Assembly (NCBI GenBank): GCA_963383645.1 | Contig: OY726569.1 | Coordinates: forward strand, 73,820,635-73,884,634 | Length of the DNA stretch: 64,000 nucleotides | Reading direction: 5' to 3' | DNA from: Muscardinus avellanarius | Taxonomy: Eukaryota; Chordata; Mammalia; Rodentia; Gliridae | Shown: positions 1 to 11,484 of the stretch, one piece after another | Layout: every line of letters begins with the position of its first letter | How positions within the stretch are numbered: position 1 is the first letter of the stretch | Made by a program: the position numbers and the translations under genes | Notes under the pieces: generated by a model | What the model was told of the DNA's origin: nothing | The model's input: only the letters and a program-made list of their open reading frames with translations | The model's database searches: none

Positions 1-126
1 ATAAATATTTATTAAATGTCTACTATGTGCTGGGCACTGTTCTAGGGAAAGGAATTTAGAATGGAACAAAAGAGACCCCATCCCTGCCCTTATAAAATTT
101 ACATTCTACTGAGTGAAAGAAGAGAA

Positions 127-176
<50 letters not shown>

Positions 177-445
177 ATACACACATATAATGTAAGTAAG
201 GGGGAAGAAAGTTCAACAACAATAAAAATACACATATGCAATGTATATGTGTGTATATGCAGTAATGTTAAAGTAAAACACTAAACAGCATGTTAAAGCA
301 TATAATGAGTGGTGGGGATGATTGGTTTCCGTTTTATATAGGTTGGTCACAGAAGGTCTCTCTGATAAGACAGCATTTTGAGGCGAGCCATGAAGGAAAT
401 GAGGAAGCAAATTATATGCGTATCTAGGAGAAGAGTATTATAGGA
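1..445 (+). repeat. Ancient mammalian interspersed repeat, family not assigned
   Basis: Two blocks (1-120 and about 277-445) resemble a very common old mammalian repeat whose consensus runs from 'tactatgtgccaggcact' to 'gaaggcctctctgaggagg' and 'gcgagccatg'. Here it is diverged and split by the (AC)n tract. The family name cannot be fixed by eye. Confidence 0.4.
129..184. repeat. (AC)n microsatellite
   Basis: About 21 uninterrupted AC units, then degenerate AC/AT units. Confidence 0.95.
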
Positions 446-474
446 GAGGGTACAGAATTCAGGGCTATTTATGT

Positions 475-652
475 GTGGTACTGGGGATTTAACCCAGGAG
501 CACTCTACTTCTGCGCTACATCCCAGCCTGATTTTTATTCTTTATTTTGAAACAGGGTCTCACTAAATTGCAGAGTGCCTCACCAAGTAGCTGAGGCTGA
601 CCCTGAACTTGTGTCTCGGCCTCCCCAGAAGTGTGCCACGGCACCTGGCTTT
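475..652 (-). repeat. Composite SINE, class O
   Basis: tRNA-like half first ('ggtactggggatttaaccc'), then A-rich linker complement and the 7SL-like half ending 'ggcacctggct'. Diverged. Confidence 0.85.
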
Positions 653-805
653 AGGAGCCCCTTTGGTCTTCCTTCCTTCCTTTCCTAAGATATGCAGAAA
701 TAAAGATTATTTCAAGTGGGCTGAGTGCAGTGATACATTTGACATCACCAGAGTAGGAATTTAAAATTCTTCTCTTCTAAAGCTGTTCTAAAATAATCAC
801 TGCCT

Positions 806-1021
806 GTCGGGTATGGTGGCACACACTTGTAATACCAGCATTTGGGAGGCTGAGACAGGAGGATCATGGTTTGCAGCCAGCCTCAGCTACTTAGTGAGGC
901 CCTATGCAACTCAGTGAGACCTTGTTTCGAAATAAAGAATAAAAAATAGGGTTGGGGTGTAGCTCGGAGGTACAATGCCCCTGGGTTCCATCCCCACTAC
1001 CAGAAAAAAAAAAAAAAAGGA
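806..1021 (+). repeat. Composite SINE, class A/O
   Basis: Full-length: 7SL-like head, linker 'aaataaagaataaaaaatag', tRNA-like tail and A-tail. Flanks 'aatcactgcct' and 'aatcacattgcct' look like the target-site duplication. Confidence 0.88.
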
Positions 1022-1119
1022 AAAAAAATCACATTGCCTCCTTGACTCTGGTTGGTTGGAGCCTCAGACTAAGGCCTGCTAATGGTTAGTACTCTAGAGG
1101 ACCAGCAGGGCATTGCAAG

Positions 1120-1210
1120 TCTTTTTTTTTTCCCCCTTTAGTAACGGGGATGGAACCCAGGGGCATTGTACCTCTGAGCTACAGCCCCAGCCTTATTTTT
1201 TAGTCTTCCT
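1120..1210 (-). repeat. SINE fragment, tRNA-like half only
   Basis: Poly-T followed by 'aacggggatggaacccagg' and 'gagctacagccccagcc'; the 7SL-like half is absent. Confidence 0.75.
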
Positions 1211-1227
1211 TATTTTTTAAATTAAAA

Positions 1228-1434
1228 AAAAAATGCGGTACTGGGGATGGAGCCCAGGGGCATTCTACCTCCGAACTATGCTCCTGCCCTATTTTTTATT
1301 CTTTATTTTGAAACAGGGTCTCACTGAGTTACAAAGGGCCTCACTAAGCAGCTGAGGCTGTCCTCGAACTGTCCTCGAACCTGTCTCAGCCTCCCAAATG
1401 CTGGGATTACAAGTGTGCGCCAATATGCCAGGCT
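1228..1434 (-). repeat. Composite SINE, class A
   Basis: Full-length minus copy. A local duplication 'ctgtcctcgaa' occurs twice near 1358-1380. Confidence 0.88.
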
Positions 1435-1440
1435 CTAGGC

Positions 1441-1581
1441 TTTTTTTTTTTTTTTTTTGAAACAGGGTCTCACTGAATTGTGAAGGGCCTCACAAGTAGC
1501 TGAGACTGTCTGAGAACTGTGATCCTTCAGTTTCAGCCTTCGGAATGCTGGAATTACAAGCGTGCGCCACCATACCCAGCT
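1441..1581 (-). repeat. SINE fragment, 7SL-like half only
   Basis: Poly-T runs directly into 'gaaacagggtctcactga' and the head complement; the tRNA-like half is missing. Confidence 0.8.
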
Positions 1582-1589
1582 CACTGCAG

Positions 1590-1808
1590 GGTTTTTTTTT
1601 TTTTTTTTGCTGGTCTGGGGATGGATCCCAGGGGCATTCGACCTCCGAGCTATACCCCTTGCCCTATTTTTTATTCTTTATTTTGTAATAGGGTCTCACT
1701 AAATTGTGGAGGGCCTCATTAAGTAGTTGAGGCTGTCCACAAACTGCGATCCTCTGGTCTCAACCTCCCGAATGCTGGAATTACAAGTGTGCGCCACCAC
1801 GCCCAGCT
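1590..1808 (-). repeat. Composite SINE, class A
   Basis: Full-length with poly-T, inserted at the edge of the preceding fragment. Flanking 'tcactgcagg' and 'tcactgcaag' mark the target-site duplication. Confidence 0.9.
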
Positions 1809-1948
1809 TCACTGCAAGTCTTGATGAATTATCTCACAAATACATGCTATGAGATACAAGGGAAAATGAGCAAGAAAGCAAAGAGAAAATAGTCCCAATA
1901 ACAATCACTACCAAAATAAATACAAAGTACATAATATACTAAAACTTA

Positions 1949-2040
1949 TAAACTAGGCATAGTAGCAATGTATAATTTCAGTATTTGGAGGCTGAAACAG
2001 GAAGATCACAAACTGAGGCCAGTACACAGCAACTTAGTGC
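1949..2040 (+). repeat. Degenerate SINE, 7SL-like half
   Basis: 'aaactaggcatagtagcaat' and 'gaggctgaaacaggaagatc' match the head; decayed and truncated. Confidence 0.65.
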
Positions 2041-2056
2041 TCTATTCCCTTCCTTT

Positions 2057-2233
2057 TTGTTTTGTGCGGTACTGGGGACTGAACCCAGGGAAATTCTCTA
2101 AGCCACACCTCTAGCTCTATTTTTATTTTGAAACAGGGTCTTGCTAAATTGTTGAGTTTATGCTTAAACATATGATACTCTTGTCTCAGCCTCCCAAGTA
2201 CTGAGATTACATTTGTGTGCCACCACTCTCAGC
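2057..2233 (-). repeat. Composite SINE, class O
   Basis: 'gcggtactggggactgaacc' through 'accactctcagct'; diverged. Confidence 0.82.
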
Positions 2234-2247
2234 TAAGAGTCCTTATT

Positions 2248-2443
2248 TATTATTATTTTTTTGGTGGTACTGGGGTTCCTGGAAGCCCTTCTACCTCTGG
2301 GCTACACTCTCAGACCTATTTTATACTTTTTTATTTTTGGAAACAGGGTCTCCTAAGCCAGCACGGCTGGCTTAGAACCTGTACGATCCTCCTGTCTCCG
2401 CCTCCCAAGCGGGGGGATTACAAGCCTGCACCACCACACCTGG
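2248..2443 (-). repeat. Composite SINE, class B
   Basis: Carries 'gggttcctggaagccc' and 'aagccagc...gctggctt'. A perfect 14-bp target-site duplication 'aagagtccttattt' flanks it (2234-2247, 2444-2457), so the insertion is young. Confidence 0.93.
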
Positions 2444-2458
2444 CAAGAGTCCTTATTT

Positions 2459-2490
<32 letters not shown>
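2459..2490. repeat. Poly-A tract
   Basis: About 29 consecutive A directly after the preceding SINE's duplication; possibly the remnant tail of an earlier insertion. Confidence 0.8.
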
Positions 2491-2491
<1 letters not shown>

Positions 2492-2497
2492 GGGGTA

Positions 2498-2708
2498 GGG
2501 AAGCTGGGAGCAGTGGCGCATGGCTATAATTCCAGTATTTAGAAGGCTGAGACAGAAAATCACATTGTCAAGACCAGCCTCTATGTGAGATTCTCAGCAA
2601 ACGAGCAAGACCATTTCAAAACAAAACATAAAAAAGGGCTAGGGGTATAACTTGGTGGTAGAATGCTCCGGGTTCAATACCAGTACCACAAAGAAAGAAA
2701 AAAGAAAA
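2498..2708 (+). repeat. Composite SINE, class O
   Basis: 'agctgggagcagtggcgc' head to 'ccagtaccacaaag' tail with an AAAG-rich end. Confidence 0.85.
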
Positions 2709-2990
2709 GGGCTGGGGGTATAATTTAAGAGGTAGAGCCGGGCGTGGTGGCGCACACTTGTAATCCCCGCGCTTGGGAGGCAGAGACAGGAGGATCGTGC
2801 AGGTTCGAAGCCAGCCATGCACGCTGGCTTAGGAGACCCTGTTTCCAAATTAAAAAAATGTAAAAATAGGTCTGGGAGTGTAGCCCGGAGGTAAAAGGGC
2901 TTCCAGGAACCTCCGTACCACCACCAAAAAAAAAAAAAAAAAAGAGGTAGAAGAGCCCTGGGATCAATCCTCAGTACCACATACATACAT
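2709..2990 (+). repeat. tRNA-like SINE half split by a class B SINE
   Basis: 'gggctgggggtataattt...gaggtaga' (2709-2736) is interrupted and resumes at 2943 with 'aagaggtaga' then 'gagccctgggatcaatcc'. The repeated 'aagaggtaga' is the target-site duplication of the inner SINE. Confidence 0.8.
2737..2942 (+). repeat. Composite SINE, class B, nested
   Basis: Head 'gccgggcgtggtggcgca', 'ccccgcgcttgg', perfect-looking box B 'ggttcgaagcc', tail 'gggcttccaggaacc', A18. Confidence 0.93.
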
Positions 2991-3004
2991 ATATACATAC
3001 ATAC
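2980..3004. repeat. (CATA)n microsatellite
   Basis: Short CATA/TATA run at the end of a tRNA-like half. Confidence 0.8.
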
Positions 3005-3125
3005 CAACAAAACAAAATTTTATAAAATAATATTTGAATTAACCATAAAGTTGAACTTTACCTCAAGTGGTAAAAACAGGTATAGATTCTTTTCCTTCTC
3101 TCTCTCTTTCTTTTCATTTTTTGGG

Positions 3126-3200
3126 GGAAGGGACTGGTTGTACCGGGGATTAAGCCCAGGGCCTTACACATGCTAGGCAAATGCTCTACACCATGGCCCT
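3126..3200 (-). repeat. ID-type SINE monomer
   Basis: Complement of the classic rodent ID element: 'gggattaagcccagggcc', 'catgctaggcaaatgctc'. It retains the 'gcctagcatg' part lacking in the composite SINEs, so it is probably an independent ID copy. Confidence 0.7.
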
Positions 3201-3220
3201 CTTTTTATTCCTAGTCCCTC

Positions 3221-3287
3221 CTTTTTTCTTTTTATCTGAATATCTAACTTTCCTTCCTTCCTTCCTTCCTCTCTCCTTTCTCTTCCT

Positions 3288-3336
<49 letters not shown>

Positions 3337-3346
3337 TTCTTTTACC
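3221..3346. repeat. Polypyrimidine tract (CCTT/CCCT/CT)n
   Basis: Continuous C+T stretch with (TTCC)5, mixed CT and about 19 CT units between 3295 and 3333. Confidence 0.9.
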
Positions 3347-3500
3347 TAGGGCATTTTGCCTCTGAGCTATACCCCCGCCCTTTTTATTTTTTATTTTGAA
3401 ATAGTTTCACTAAATTGCTGAGTCTGGCCTTACACCTACAATTATCCTATCTCAGCATCCTGACTACTGGGATTACACACATGCACAACTACATCCGGCT
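3347..3500 (-). repeat. Composite SINE, class O, partial
   Basis: 'ctagggcattttgcctctga' to 'actacatccggct'; its start is fused to the CT tract. Confidence 0.78.
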
Positions 3501-3597
3501 GATATCTAATTTTAAGTAGTATCTGTACATTTTTACCCAGGCAATCTGGTGTTTTGAGTCTGAAGCTGACCCAAGTAAAGGGCTTGTGTATGCAGGT

Positions 3598-3707
3598 ATG
3601 TGTGTGTGTGTGTGTGTGGGGGGAGTTGTGGGAATTGAACCCAGGGACATACTACTTTCAAGCTACACCCCCAGCTCTTTATTTTTCAATTTAAAACAGG
3701 GTCTTTA
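3598..3707 (-). repeat. (TG)n and truncated SINE (tRNA-like half)
   Basis: Short TG run, then 'gggaattgaacccagggac' to 'aaaacagggtcttta', where a class B SINE abuts it and the head does not resume. Confidence 0.75.
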
Positions 3708-3926
3708 GCCGGGCGTGGTGGCACATGCTTGTAATCCCAGAGCTTGGGAGGCTGAGACAGGAGGATCTCACAGGTTCGAAGCCAGCCTTGCTGGCTTAAG
3801 AGACCCTGTTTCCAAATAAAAATATAAAATAGGTCTGGGAGTGTAGCCCAGAGGTAGAAGGGTTTCCAGGAACCCCAGAACCACCAAAATAAATAAATAA
3901 AAATAAAAACATACATAAATAAATAA
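3708..3926 (+). repeat. Composite SINE, class B
   Basis: Full-length, tail of AAAT/AAAC units. Confidence 0.92.
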
Positions 3927-4024
3927 GAGAAATTGTTTACCAAATTTTCTTTTTTTTAATCTAGCAAAAAACAAGTATTTTATTTTTTTGTTTTCATTTT
4001 ATAACCTTTAAAGTTTTTTAATTC

Positions 4025-4223
4025 GCTGGACGTGGTGGTGCACACTTGTAATCCCAGCATTCGGGAGGCTGAGACCAGAGGATCGCTGTTCGCGGACAGC
4101 CTCAGCTACTTAGTGAGGCCCTCTGCAACTCAGTGAGACCCTGTTTCAAAATAAAGAATAAAAAAATTGGGCAGGGGGTGTAGCTCTGAGGTCAAACGCC
4201 TCTGAGTTCCATCCTCAGAAAAA

Positions 4224-4259
<36 letters not shown>

Positions 4260-4273
4260 TAAATAAATAAATA
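4025..4273 (+). repeat. Composite SINE, class A, inside the retrocopy 3'UTR
   Basis: Full-length with (AAGT)n/(AAAT)n tail (4208-4273). Duplication 'aagttttttaattc' (4011-4024) / 'aagtttcttaattc' (4274-4287). It dates the retrocopy as older than this SINE. Confidence 0.92.
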
Positions 4274-5245
4274 AAGTTTCTTAATTCAACTAGGGCAAAT
4301 ATATTTACACAAAGCCACCAGAACAAAGATCACTTAAAGAGCTTGATGTAAAAAATATTATTGCAGTATACTACAAATATGGAACCTTTTTATATGAGCT
4401 ACAAAAAGCAGCATTTACGATTATAGAATTCAGTGCAATTTTTTACAACAAAAATCCTATAAATTAAGAAGGAAACAGCAACACAACAAAAGAAAATATA
4501 CCCTTCAGACACATGAGCTCCTCTCTGGCGAAGCACATGGGGACTATGTTCCCTACAGCTTCTATTCATGATAGAATCCTTTTTTCTGGGATATGCAGAT
4601 GCCTTTTCTGGGATGAGGGACTTGAAGACAATAGTGCCTGCCACAAGTGTGGCTCTGTTTGTATGGGAAGTGGATCAAATGGCAGCCTGAGTTGCACCTG
4701 ATTCTGGGTCAGACTCCCTTTTAACCTCACCTGGGATAACATGTCACCAAGGGATGGTCAAAGACACTGCCCAAAAGTGGTGGTGCTTTCACTGCTGGAG
4801 AGACAGACAGCCTGGCCTTCCTTGTGGCCCTGAGAAGGCAGGACCAGATGGGCCCATGGCAAGTACTTTGGTGACAACCCGCCAGAAAGGAGGGAAATGT
4901 TTAAAATTTACATAGGGAGAGCACAGGGTAAAAAGTAGAGGGAGAAGGGGACTATCTAAATTTGCAGATGTTGCTGCAGAGAGCTGGGTAGCACTTACTG
5001 GTGTTCCCTAGCTTAGAAACAGAAAAGAGGACAAATAGAAAGGAGGAAAGGGAAAAATCCCTGATAATAAGCCCAAAGCAAACTTCAAATCCAAACCCAT
5101 CCCTGCAAGCCAAAACTTAATTCTTTGGCTCTCAGACACTGCCTCCATCCCAGCTTCTGCCTGCTGGTATTAAGTGGCTCAACACCCTCAAGGGAAGAAT
5201 TATGGGTCACCTTCCCTGGTCCTACCTCTTCTCATATTCCTCAAC

Positions 5246-5766
<521 letters not shown>

Positions 5767-5768
5767 CT

Positions 5769-5993
5769 AAGTTTTTTTTGTTTTGTTTTGTTTTGCGGGT
5801 CTGGGGATGGAACACAGGGGCATTCGACCTCCGAGCTACACCCCCTGCCCTATTTTTATTCTTTATTTTGAAACCGGGTCTCACTGAGTTGCAAAGGGCC
5901 TCACTAAGTAGCTGAGGCTGTCTGCGAACCATGATCCTCCGGTCTCAGCCTCCCAAATGTTGGGATTACAGGCGTGCGCCATCACGTCCGGCT
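5769..5993 (-). repeat. Composite SINE, class A
   Basis: (TTTTG)n tail complement, then 'gcgggtctggggatggaac' to 'cacgtccggct'. Duplication 'ctaagttttt' on both sides. Confidence 0.9.
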
Positions 5994-5994
5994 C

Positions 5995-6686
5995 CTAAGT
6001 TTTTACGTCTAACTTCTAAACTGTGGGGCAAACCACAAATTAAAAAAAGATCACTTTCTATGAGTCTTTACCTTGTATTCTGATTGGGAAGAACAGGGAG
6101 AGATTAAAAAAGGAGGAAGAATGTTTCAGAAATCCTACTTAAAAGAGTATTGAGGTGAATGAGCCCTCATTTCCCAAAATGGTCTGAGTTGAAGGGGAGG
6201 TAGGAGAACCATAGGCTGCTTCAGATCAGAGAAAAGACATAAATTTAATCTAGCTCTGTGGACAAGATGGGTGATACCAATGCAAAAGTAACTGCGTGCT
6301 GCTGTACGGATCTACCTTAACCACAATCCTTCCTGGGGCCACAAAGGTGAATGGCAGGCCACGTTCCCACCCACTTCACTCTGTGGTCCAAGAGGTCAAC
6401 CACTATGCGTGCAGTCTCAACATTTTAAGGAGTTAACCTGAGGGCAAAGCATGGCAGGCTTTTAGCTAACACTGTCAATATGGAGATATTACTTTGCTCA
6501 AGCACAGGGAGAAATCAACAATAGCTCCTTCTCAATAGATTTCAAAAGGAACACACCATATTCACCACCAGCAGCAACAATGAACAAAAGATTACCTCAC
6601 TGCCACTCAGTCACTGTCTTATTTGTCCTAAGGTCCTCTGTTAATCCATTTACCTTTACAGATAATGGCCACTCAAGAATATTCTT
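5995..6686. other. Unassigned intronic DNA
   Basis: Mixed-composition, no exon-like open frame with splice sites and no repeat recognised. Confidence 0.5.
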
Positions 6687-6687
6687 G

Positions 6688-6879
6688 CCTGGTGTGGTGG
6701 TATGCACTTGTAATCCCAGCATTCAGGAGGCTGAGACCGGAGGATCTCAGTTTGCGGACAGCCTCAGCTACTTAGTGAGGCCCTCTGCAAATTAGGGAGA
6801 CCCTGTTTCAAAATAAAGAATAAAAAAATAGGGCAGGCGGTGTAGCTCAGAGGTCAAATGCTCCTAGGCTCCATCTCCA

Positions 6880-6880
<1 letters not shown>
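6688..6880 (+). repeat. Composite SINE, class A
   Basis: Head 'gcctggtgtggtggtatgc' to 'catctccagacac'; the tail has become (AC)n(AT)n. Duplication near 'agaatattc' / 'atatattcc'. Confidence 0.88.
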
Positions 6881-6923
<43 letters not shown>

Positions 6924-6946
6924 ATATATATATATATATATATATT
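6881..6946. repeat. (AC)n(TA)n microsatellite
   Basis: About 19 AC units followed by about 12 TA units at the SINE's 3' end. Confidence 0.95.
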
Positions 6947-7027
6947 CCTTACTCTCTGGTACTGTTATGCCTCCTATAACTGCCAAGAACTCCTGTGCCC
7001 TTTTCATTTCTTCTTTTTTTTTTCCTT

Positions 7028-7110
7028 TTTAAGTTTTATTTTATTTTTGAGGTACTGGGGATTAATCTGAGGTTCTTATACACTATCACTGAGCTATAAC
7101 CTTAAAATTT
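7028..7110 (-). repeat. Degenerate tRNA-like SINE half
   Basis: 'gaggtactggggattaatc' and 'cactgagctataacc'; no 7SL-like half. Confidence 0.6.
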
Positions 7111-8265
7111 TCCGTAAACATTTGTAGAAACCACTAATGAAGATATGTAGTCCTGTATTTTCTTTTTAGGATGTTTTAAAATCACTGATTCAATCATTCT
7201 ATTTGAGATATGTCTATGTGAATTTTTTCCTGAGTCATTATATATATCCCAGACACGTGTCCATTTTATATGGGCAATATAATTTATTGACCTAAAATTC
7301 CCTTTTTATATGTATTCAAACAGTACTGATGTCCCTAATTTCCCTTTTCATTTCTTAAAGCATATTTGCTATCTAGAAAGATCTCTTTCCATTTGTAAGA
7401 AACTTTGCTAGTTCAATACCCAGAAAAGCTCAGAGTCACCCAATACTCTCCCAAATTTTTTTTTAGTGACTTGAAAGTTTAAGAAGAATCTAAATATGAG
7501 CTGTCACAGAAAAATTACTAAACAGAAGCTTCTTGGCAAAAACATCAAATTAATTAGCACCCTCAAACAATACAACTATTTGTCCCTTCCTAACACTTTT
7601 ATTTAACCCTTAATGGTTAAATAAACTGAGGAAACCACTAATTTGGAATAGACAATTCCCTACTGTTTATATAGTATAAGCTTTGTAGGGTTTAGATGTG
7701 GATATAACAAAAATGCCCCACCCTCAACCTGAGTTAAGAAGAAAAGATTCATAAAGGATAAGCATTCACCAGATACACTCTAAGAACAACGACGTGTATG
7801 TCTCACCAGGACCTTTGATAATAACAGAAAACTCTCTTGCTGTTCTCTAATCACATAGATAGACAGACAGACGGACAGACAGAAAGATAGAGATGGAGAA
7901 GCAGATCAATGTGAGGGTGTGTGGTGTGCATGTCTGCATAGCATTTGATATTCTTGAACATCTGCTAAAGGAGAAGGAAAAATATCAATCAGTTACTATT
8001 CACTGAGAGCTTACATCATTCTCTCCAAAGGCTCTTTCCATAGTAATTGATTAATTATTCTCCAGTAAATGGCATGCTGGTCTAATTAACCTTATTGACT
8101 AGGATAGGAAAACCAGATGGCTCTGTAGCCTGGATAAGTAACAGAAAAGAGATTGCTATTTAACATTTAAATCAAGCACAGCTCTTATTTCTCTCTGACT
8201 TTCTGTTTCTAGAAGGGGAAAAAATATGATGGAACCACTTTATGATGAGCTCTCTAGAAGACCAC
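7111..8265. other. Unassigned intronic DNA
   Basis: AT-rich single-copy-looking stretch; a GACA/GATA run at about 7856-7895 is its only simple repeat. Confidence 0.5.
7856..7895. repeat. (GACA/GATA)n microsatellite
   Basis: 'agatagacagacagacgg' followed by further GACA units. Confidence 0.85.
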
Positions 8266-8268
8266 TTC

Positions 8269-8436
8269 CAGCTGGGTGTGATGGCACAACCTATAATCTC
8301 AGTACTTGGGAAGGATTGCAGGTTTGAGGACAGCCTCATCAACATAGTGGGACTCTTAGCAACCTCGAAAGACCCTGTTTAAAAAAAAAGAAAAAGGACT
8401 TGGGTGTAGCTCAGAGGTAGAATGACCCTGGGTCCA

Positions 8437-8440
<4 letters not shown>
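8269..8440 (+). repeat. Composite SINE, class O, internally deleted head
   Basis: 'agctgggtgtgatggcac' to 'gaccctgggtccattcc'. Confidence 0.83.

Positions 8441-8485
<45 letters not shown>
8441..8485. repeat. (GT)n microsatellite
   Basis: About 22 GT units at the SINE's 3' end. Confidence 0.95.
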
Positions 8486-8486
<1 letters not shown>

Positions 8487-8830
8487 CCATTGCCAGAAAA
8501 TGGTTTTCTAATTAGTATAAAATTCATCTCTGATCATATAACTTATACTCAGTGTATACCATGAATATCCAAAGCAATCCCAAGCAAATTTCTTTGGAAA
8601 TGAGAAAAGCCATACGTTTGTTTTGTGTTAAGAGAGATAGAATTCCATTGACTCCCAAGAAAAGCATATAAACATGTATAGCTGTAATATTAACACTGTT
8701 TTTCCATGTGAAGTTACATTGTTCTTGCTTGTTATTTCCATTGCATTAGACTCCTAGAACTATTTGGTTTATTAACATAAAAAATTAATTCTGAGTAGGA
8801 AACATTTTATTTATAAAGTAATATTCCAGG
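8486..8830. other. Unassigned intronic DNA
   Basis: AT-rich; nothing recognised. Confidence 0.5.
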
Positions 8831-8831
8831 A

Positions 8832-9076
8832 GCCGGGTGTGGTGGGGCATACTTGTTTGTAATCCCAGCATTTGGGAGGCTGAGACAGGAGGATCATGGT
8901 TCCCAGGCAGCCTCAGCTACTTAGTGAGGTCCTTTGCAACTCAGTGAGACCCTGTTTCAAATATAGAATAAAAAATAGGGCTGGGGTGTAGCTCAGAGGT
9001 ATAATGCCCCTGGGTTCCATGTTCCATCCCCAGTACCGCAAAATAAATAAATAAAAATAAAATAAAATAAAATAAA
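8832..9076 (+). repeat. Composite SINE, class A/O
   Basis: Full-length with a (AAATA)n tail. 'ttccatgttccatcc' shows a small internal duplication. Flanks 'aatattcca' / 'aatattcca'. Confidence 0.9.
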
Positions 9077-9082
9077 TATTCC

Positions 9083-9217
9083 AAACTGGCATGATGGTAC
9101 ATACCTGTAAGATAAGATGAGACAGGAGGATCATAGGTTCAAGGCCAGCCTCAGCAACACAGTAAGACCCTTAGCAATGGATTGAAATCCTTAGCAACTT
9201 AACAAGACCCTAAAAAG
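9083..9217 (+). repeat. Degenerate SINE, class O
   Basis: 'actggcatgatggtacatac' plus 'caaggccagcctcagcaac'; the tRNA-like half is lost. Confidence 0.7.
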
Positions 9218-9226
9218 AAATATTCC

Positions 9227-9407
9227 AACTAGGTGTGGTGGTGCATGCCTGTAATTCCAGTACTTGGGAGGCTGAGACAGAAAGATTGCATCACAGTTTT
9301 GTGGCTGGTCTCAGCAATTTAATGATACTCTCAGCAAGCTAGGAAAAGAGCTGGAGGTGTAGCTCAGAGGTAGAATGCCCCTGGGTTCAACAACAACAAC
9401 AAAAAAG
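9227..9407 (+). repeat. Composite SINE, class O
   Basis: 'aactaggtgtggtggtgc' to 'gcccctgggttcaacaac'. Confidence 0.85.
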
Positions 9408-9494
9408 GTTGGGTGGATATCCTATAATGGCAGCCAACAATAGTCAATCAGGAAAGAAATTTTATTATTTTTATTTATTCTTTTTTTTGTGTGT

Positions 9495-9695
9495 GTGGTG
9501 AGACAGGAGAACTGTGGTTCGTAGTCAGCCTCAGCTACTTAGTGAGGCCTTTTGCAACTCAGTGAGACCCTGTTTCAAAAATAAAAAGACTAAAAAAATA
9601 GGGCTGGGGGTGTAGCTCAGAGATACAAATGCCCGTGGGTTCCATTCCCAGTACCGCAAAAAAACCAAAACCAAAAACAAATAAACAAACCAAAC
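9495..9695 (+). repeat. Composite SINE, class A/O, 5'-truncated
   Basis: Starts at 'ggtgagacaggagaact' after a short TG run; linker and tRNA-like tail are complete, AAAC-rich end. Confidence 0.83.
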
Positions 9696-10412
9696 AGCCT
9701 TTAGTAGCCAGTTTTCCCTCTGTGGGCCTCAGTTTTAGTATGTGGAATCTGGGGAGTGGGGAGATGGCACCACTCACTGAAGACTATCTGTATTTATACT
9801 CTTCACTCAAAGGTCTCCAAGCATTCCAAGAAAAGAACATTATTTCATCCTTTTTCTCCAAAGTTTGAAGACACTCAGAAAAGACTGAGAGTCATATATC
9901 TAAGGAGGCTGGGCAAGTATAGAAGGAGAAGTTGAACCCTGTCTATATCTAACCCTGTTATATCTAACAGGGTTTCCAAGTGGGACCCACATTCCTACAC
10001 AGGAGCTATGCATTCTAAGAGAACTTTGATATCATGTCACCAGATCATATAAATTCTACTTGTCCCTAAGAAAAAATCCAGGTTGTATAGTACTCTTTTT
10101 CAACCAAACCAGACCATCTCTAGCAGGCCTGTATATACTCTAAAATCTTTGTTTTCTAAGTTTCGTCCATCATTAAATGAACTAAAAGATGATCTAATCC
10201 AAAGGAAAAATCTTAATCCAGGATTGATAATAGCCTCTAAGTTCCAGGAATTCCATACATTTATTTTTACATTATTATTATATACTACTATTTTCCTGCG
10301 ATGAAAGTTGATAGCTTTTAGATTTTCAAAGAGGTCCAGAGTTCAGAGAGTTAAAAATGGCTAATTTAATAAACAAGTAATTTTCACTCTATCTCTTCCC
10401 CTCTCTTTTTCT
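9696..10412. other. Unassigned intronic DNA
   Basis: Contains short open frames (for example 10083-10304 +) without splice signals or recognisable homology. A local repeat 'ctatatctaaccctgttatatctaac' is split here: 'tatatctaac' occurs twice near 9944-9968. Confidence 0.5.
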
Positions 10413-10530
10413 TGGATTGAATCCAGAAGTGCTCTACCACTCAGCTATATCCCCAGCCCTTTAATTTTTTTTTCTTATTTTGACACAGGGTCTCAATATG
10501 CTGCTAAGGCTGGCCTTAAACTTGCAATCT
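10413..10530 (-). repeat. Composite SINE, class O, truncated
   Basis: 'ttggattgaatccagaag' to 'ccttaaacttgcaatct'; the head end is missing. Confidence 0.75.
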
Positions 10531-10967
10531 ACCTTTTCTTTATGAAACAAAAAGTCAGTATCCAATACCTAGACAACACACACAAGGAGTTCCTCTGCTA
10601 CAACATCTGTATTCAGCTTGTCCCTATCAGCCCATGGAGGACCATATCACCAGCTGATCCCAAAACAGTTGAGGAGGAGTGCACAGTCATAAGCAGGATC
10701 ACTACTGAATTCAGTCCTGGTCTGGACCTACTACTGATTAGATCAGCCATTTCCAATTATTCTGGACCTGAGGTTCACATTGAGATGAAACCTATCCAAC
10801 TATACCTAAAGGTCTCTCAGAGAACTTAAATACAATAGTGGGGGGGAAAGGCAAGGAGATGAAAAAAAAATTAGTCTAAAGTCACAAAACGAATCAAAGG
10901 ATGGAATCTATGTGGAATTTTCTCCTATTAAAAGTATTTTTTTATTTCAGATAAAAGAGAATATAAA
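10531..10967. other. Unassigned intronic DNA
   Basis: Holds a 95-codon open frame (10542-10829 +) with no recognised homology or splice context. Confidence 0.45.
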
Positions 10968-11119
10968 GCTGGGTGTGGTAGCTGAGTGTGGTGGCACACG
11001 CTTATAATCCCAGAATTCGGGAGGCTGAGACCGGAGGATTGTGGTTCACGGACAGCTTCAGCTACTCAGTGAGGCCCTCTGCAACTCAGTGAGACCCAGT
11101 TTCAAAATAAAGAATAAAG

Positions 11120-11268
11120 TGCTGGGTGTGGTGGCGCACACTTGTAATCCCCGCGCTTGGGAGGCGGAGACAGGAGGATCATAAGAGACCTGTTTCCAAA
11201 TAAAAATATAAAAAATAGGTCTGGGAGTGTAGCCCGGAGGTAGAAGGGCTTCCAGAAACCCCAGTACC

Positions 11269-11270
<2 letters not shown>
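11120..11270 (+). repeat. Composite SINE, class B, nested, with internal deletion
   Basis: 'tgctgggtgtggtggcgc' to 'ccccagtaccacag'. The box B region and 'cagcctcgctggc' are deleted ('ggaggatcataagagacc'). Its tail grew into (GAAA)n(GA)n. Confidence 0.88.
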
Positions 11271-11397
<127 letters not shown>

Positions 11398-11484
11398 AAT
11401 ATAGGGCAGGGGGTGTAGCTCGGAGGTCAAATACCCCTGGGTTCCATCCCCAGACCCGCAAAAAAAAAAAAAAAAAAAAAAGAA

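Noticed and set aside
6270..6300. 'caatgcaaaagtaactgcg' resembling a MADE1/mariner terminal repeat
   Set aside because: Only one short stretch, no inverted partner within 100 bp, and MADE1 is a primate family.
10542..10829. 95-codon plus-strand open frame in unassigned DNA
   Set aside because: No homology recognised, no flanking acceptor/donor pair that gives a plausible exon; opposite strand to the only gene.
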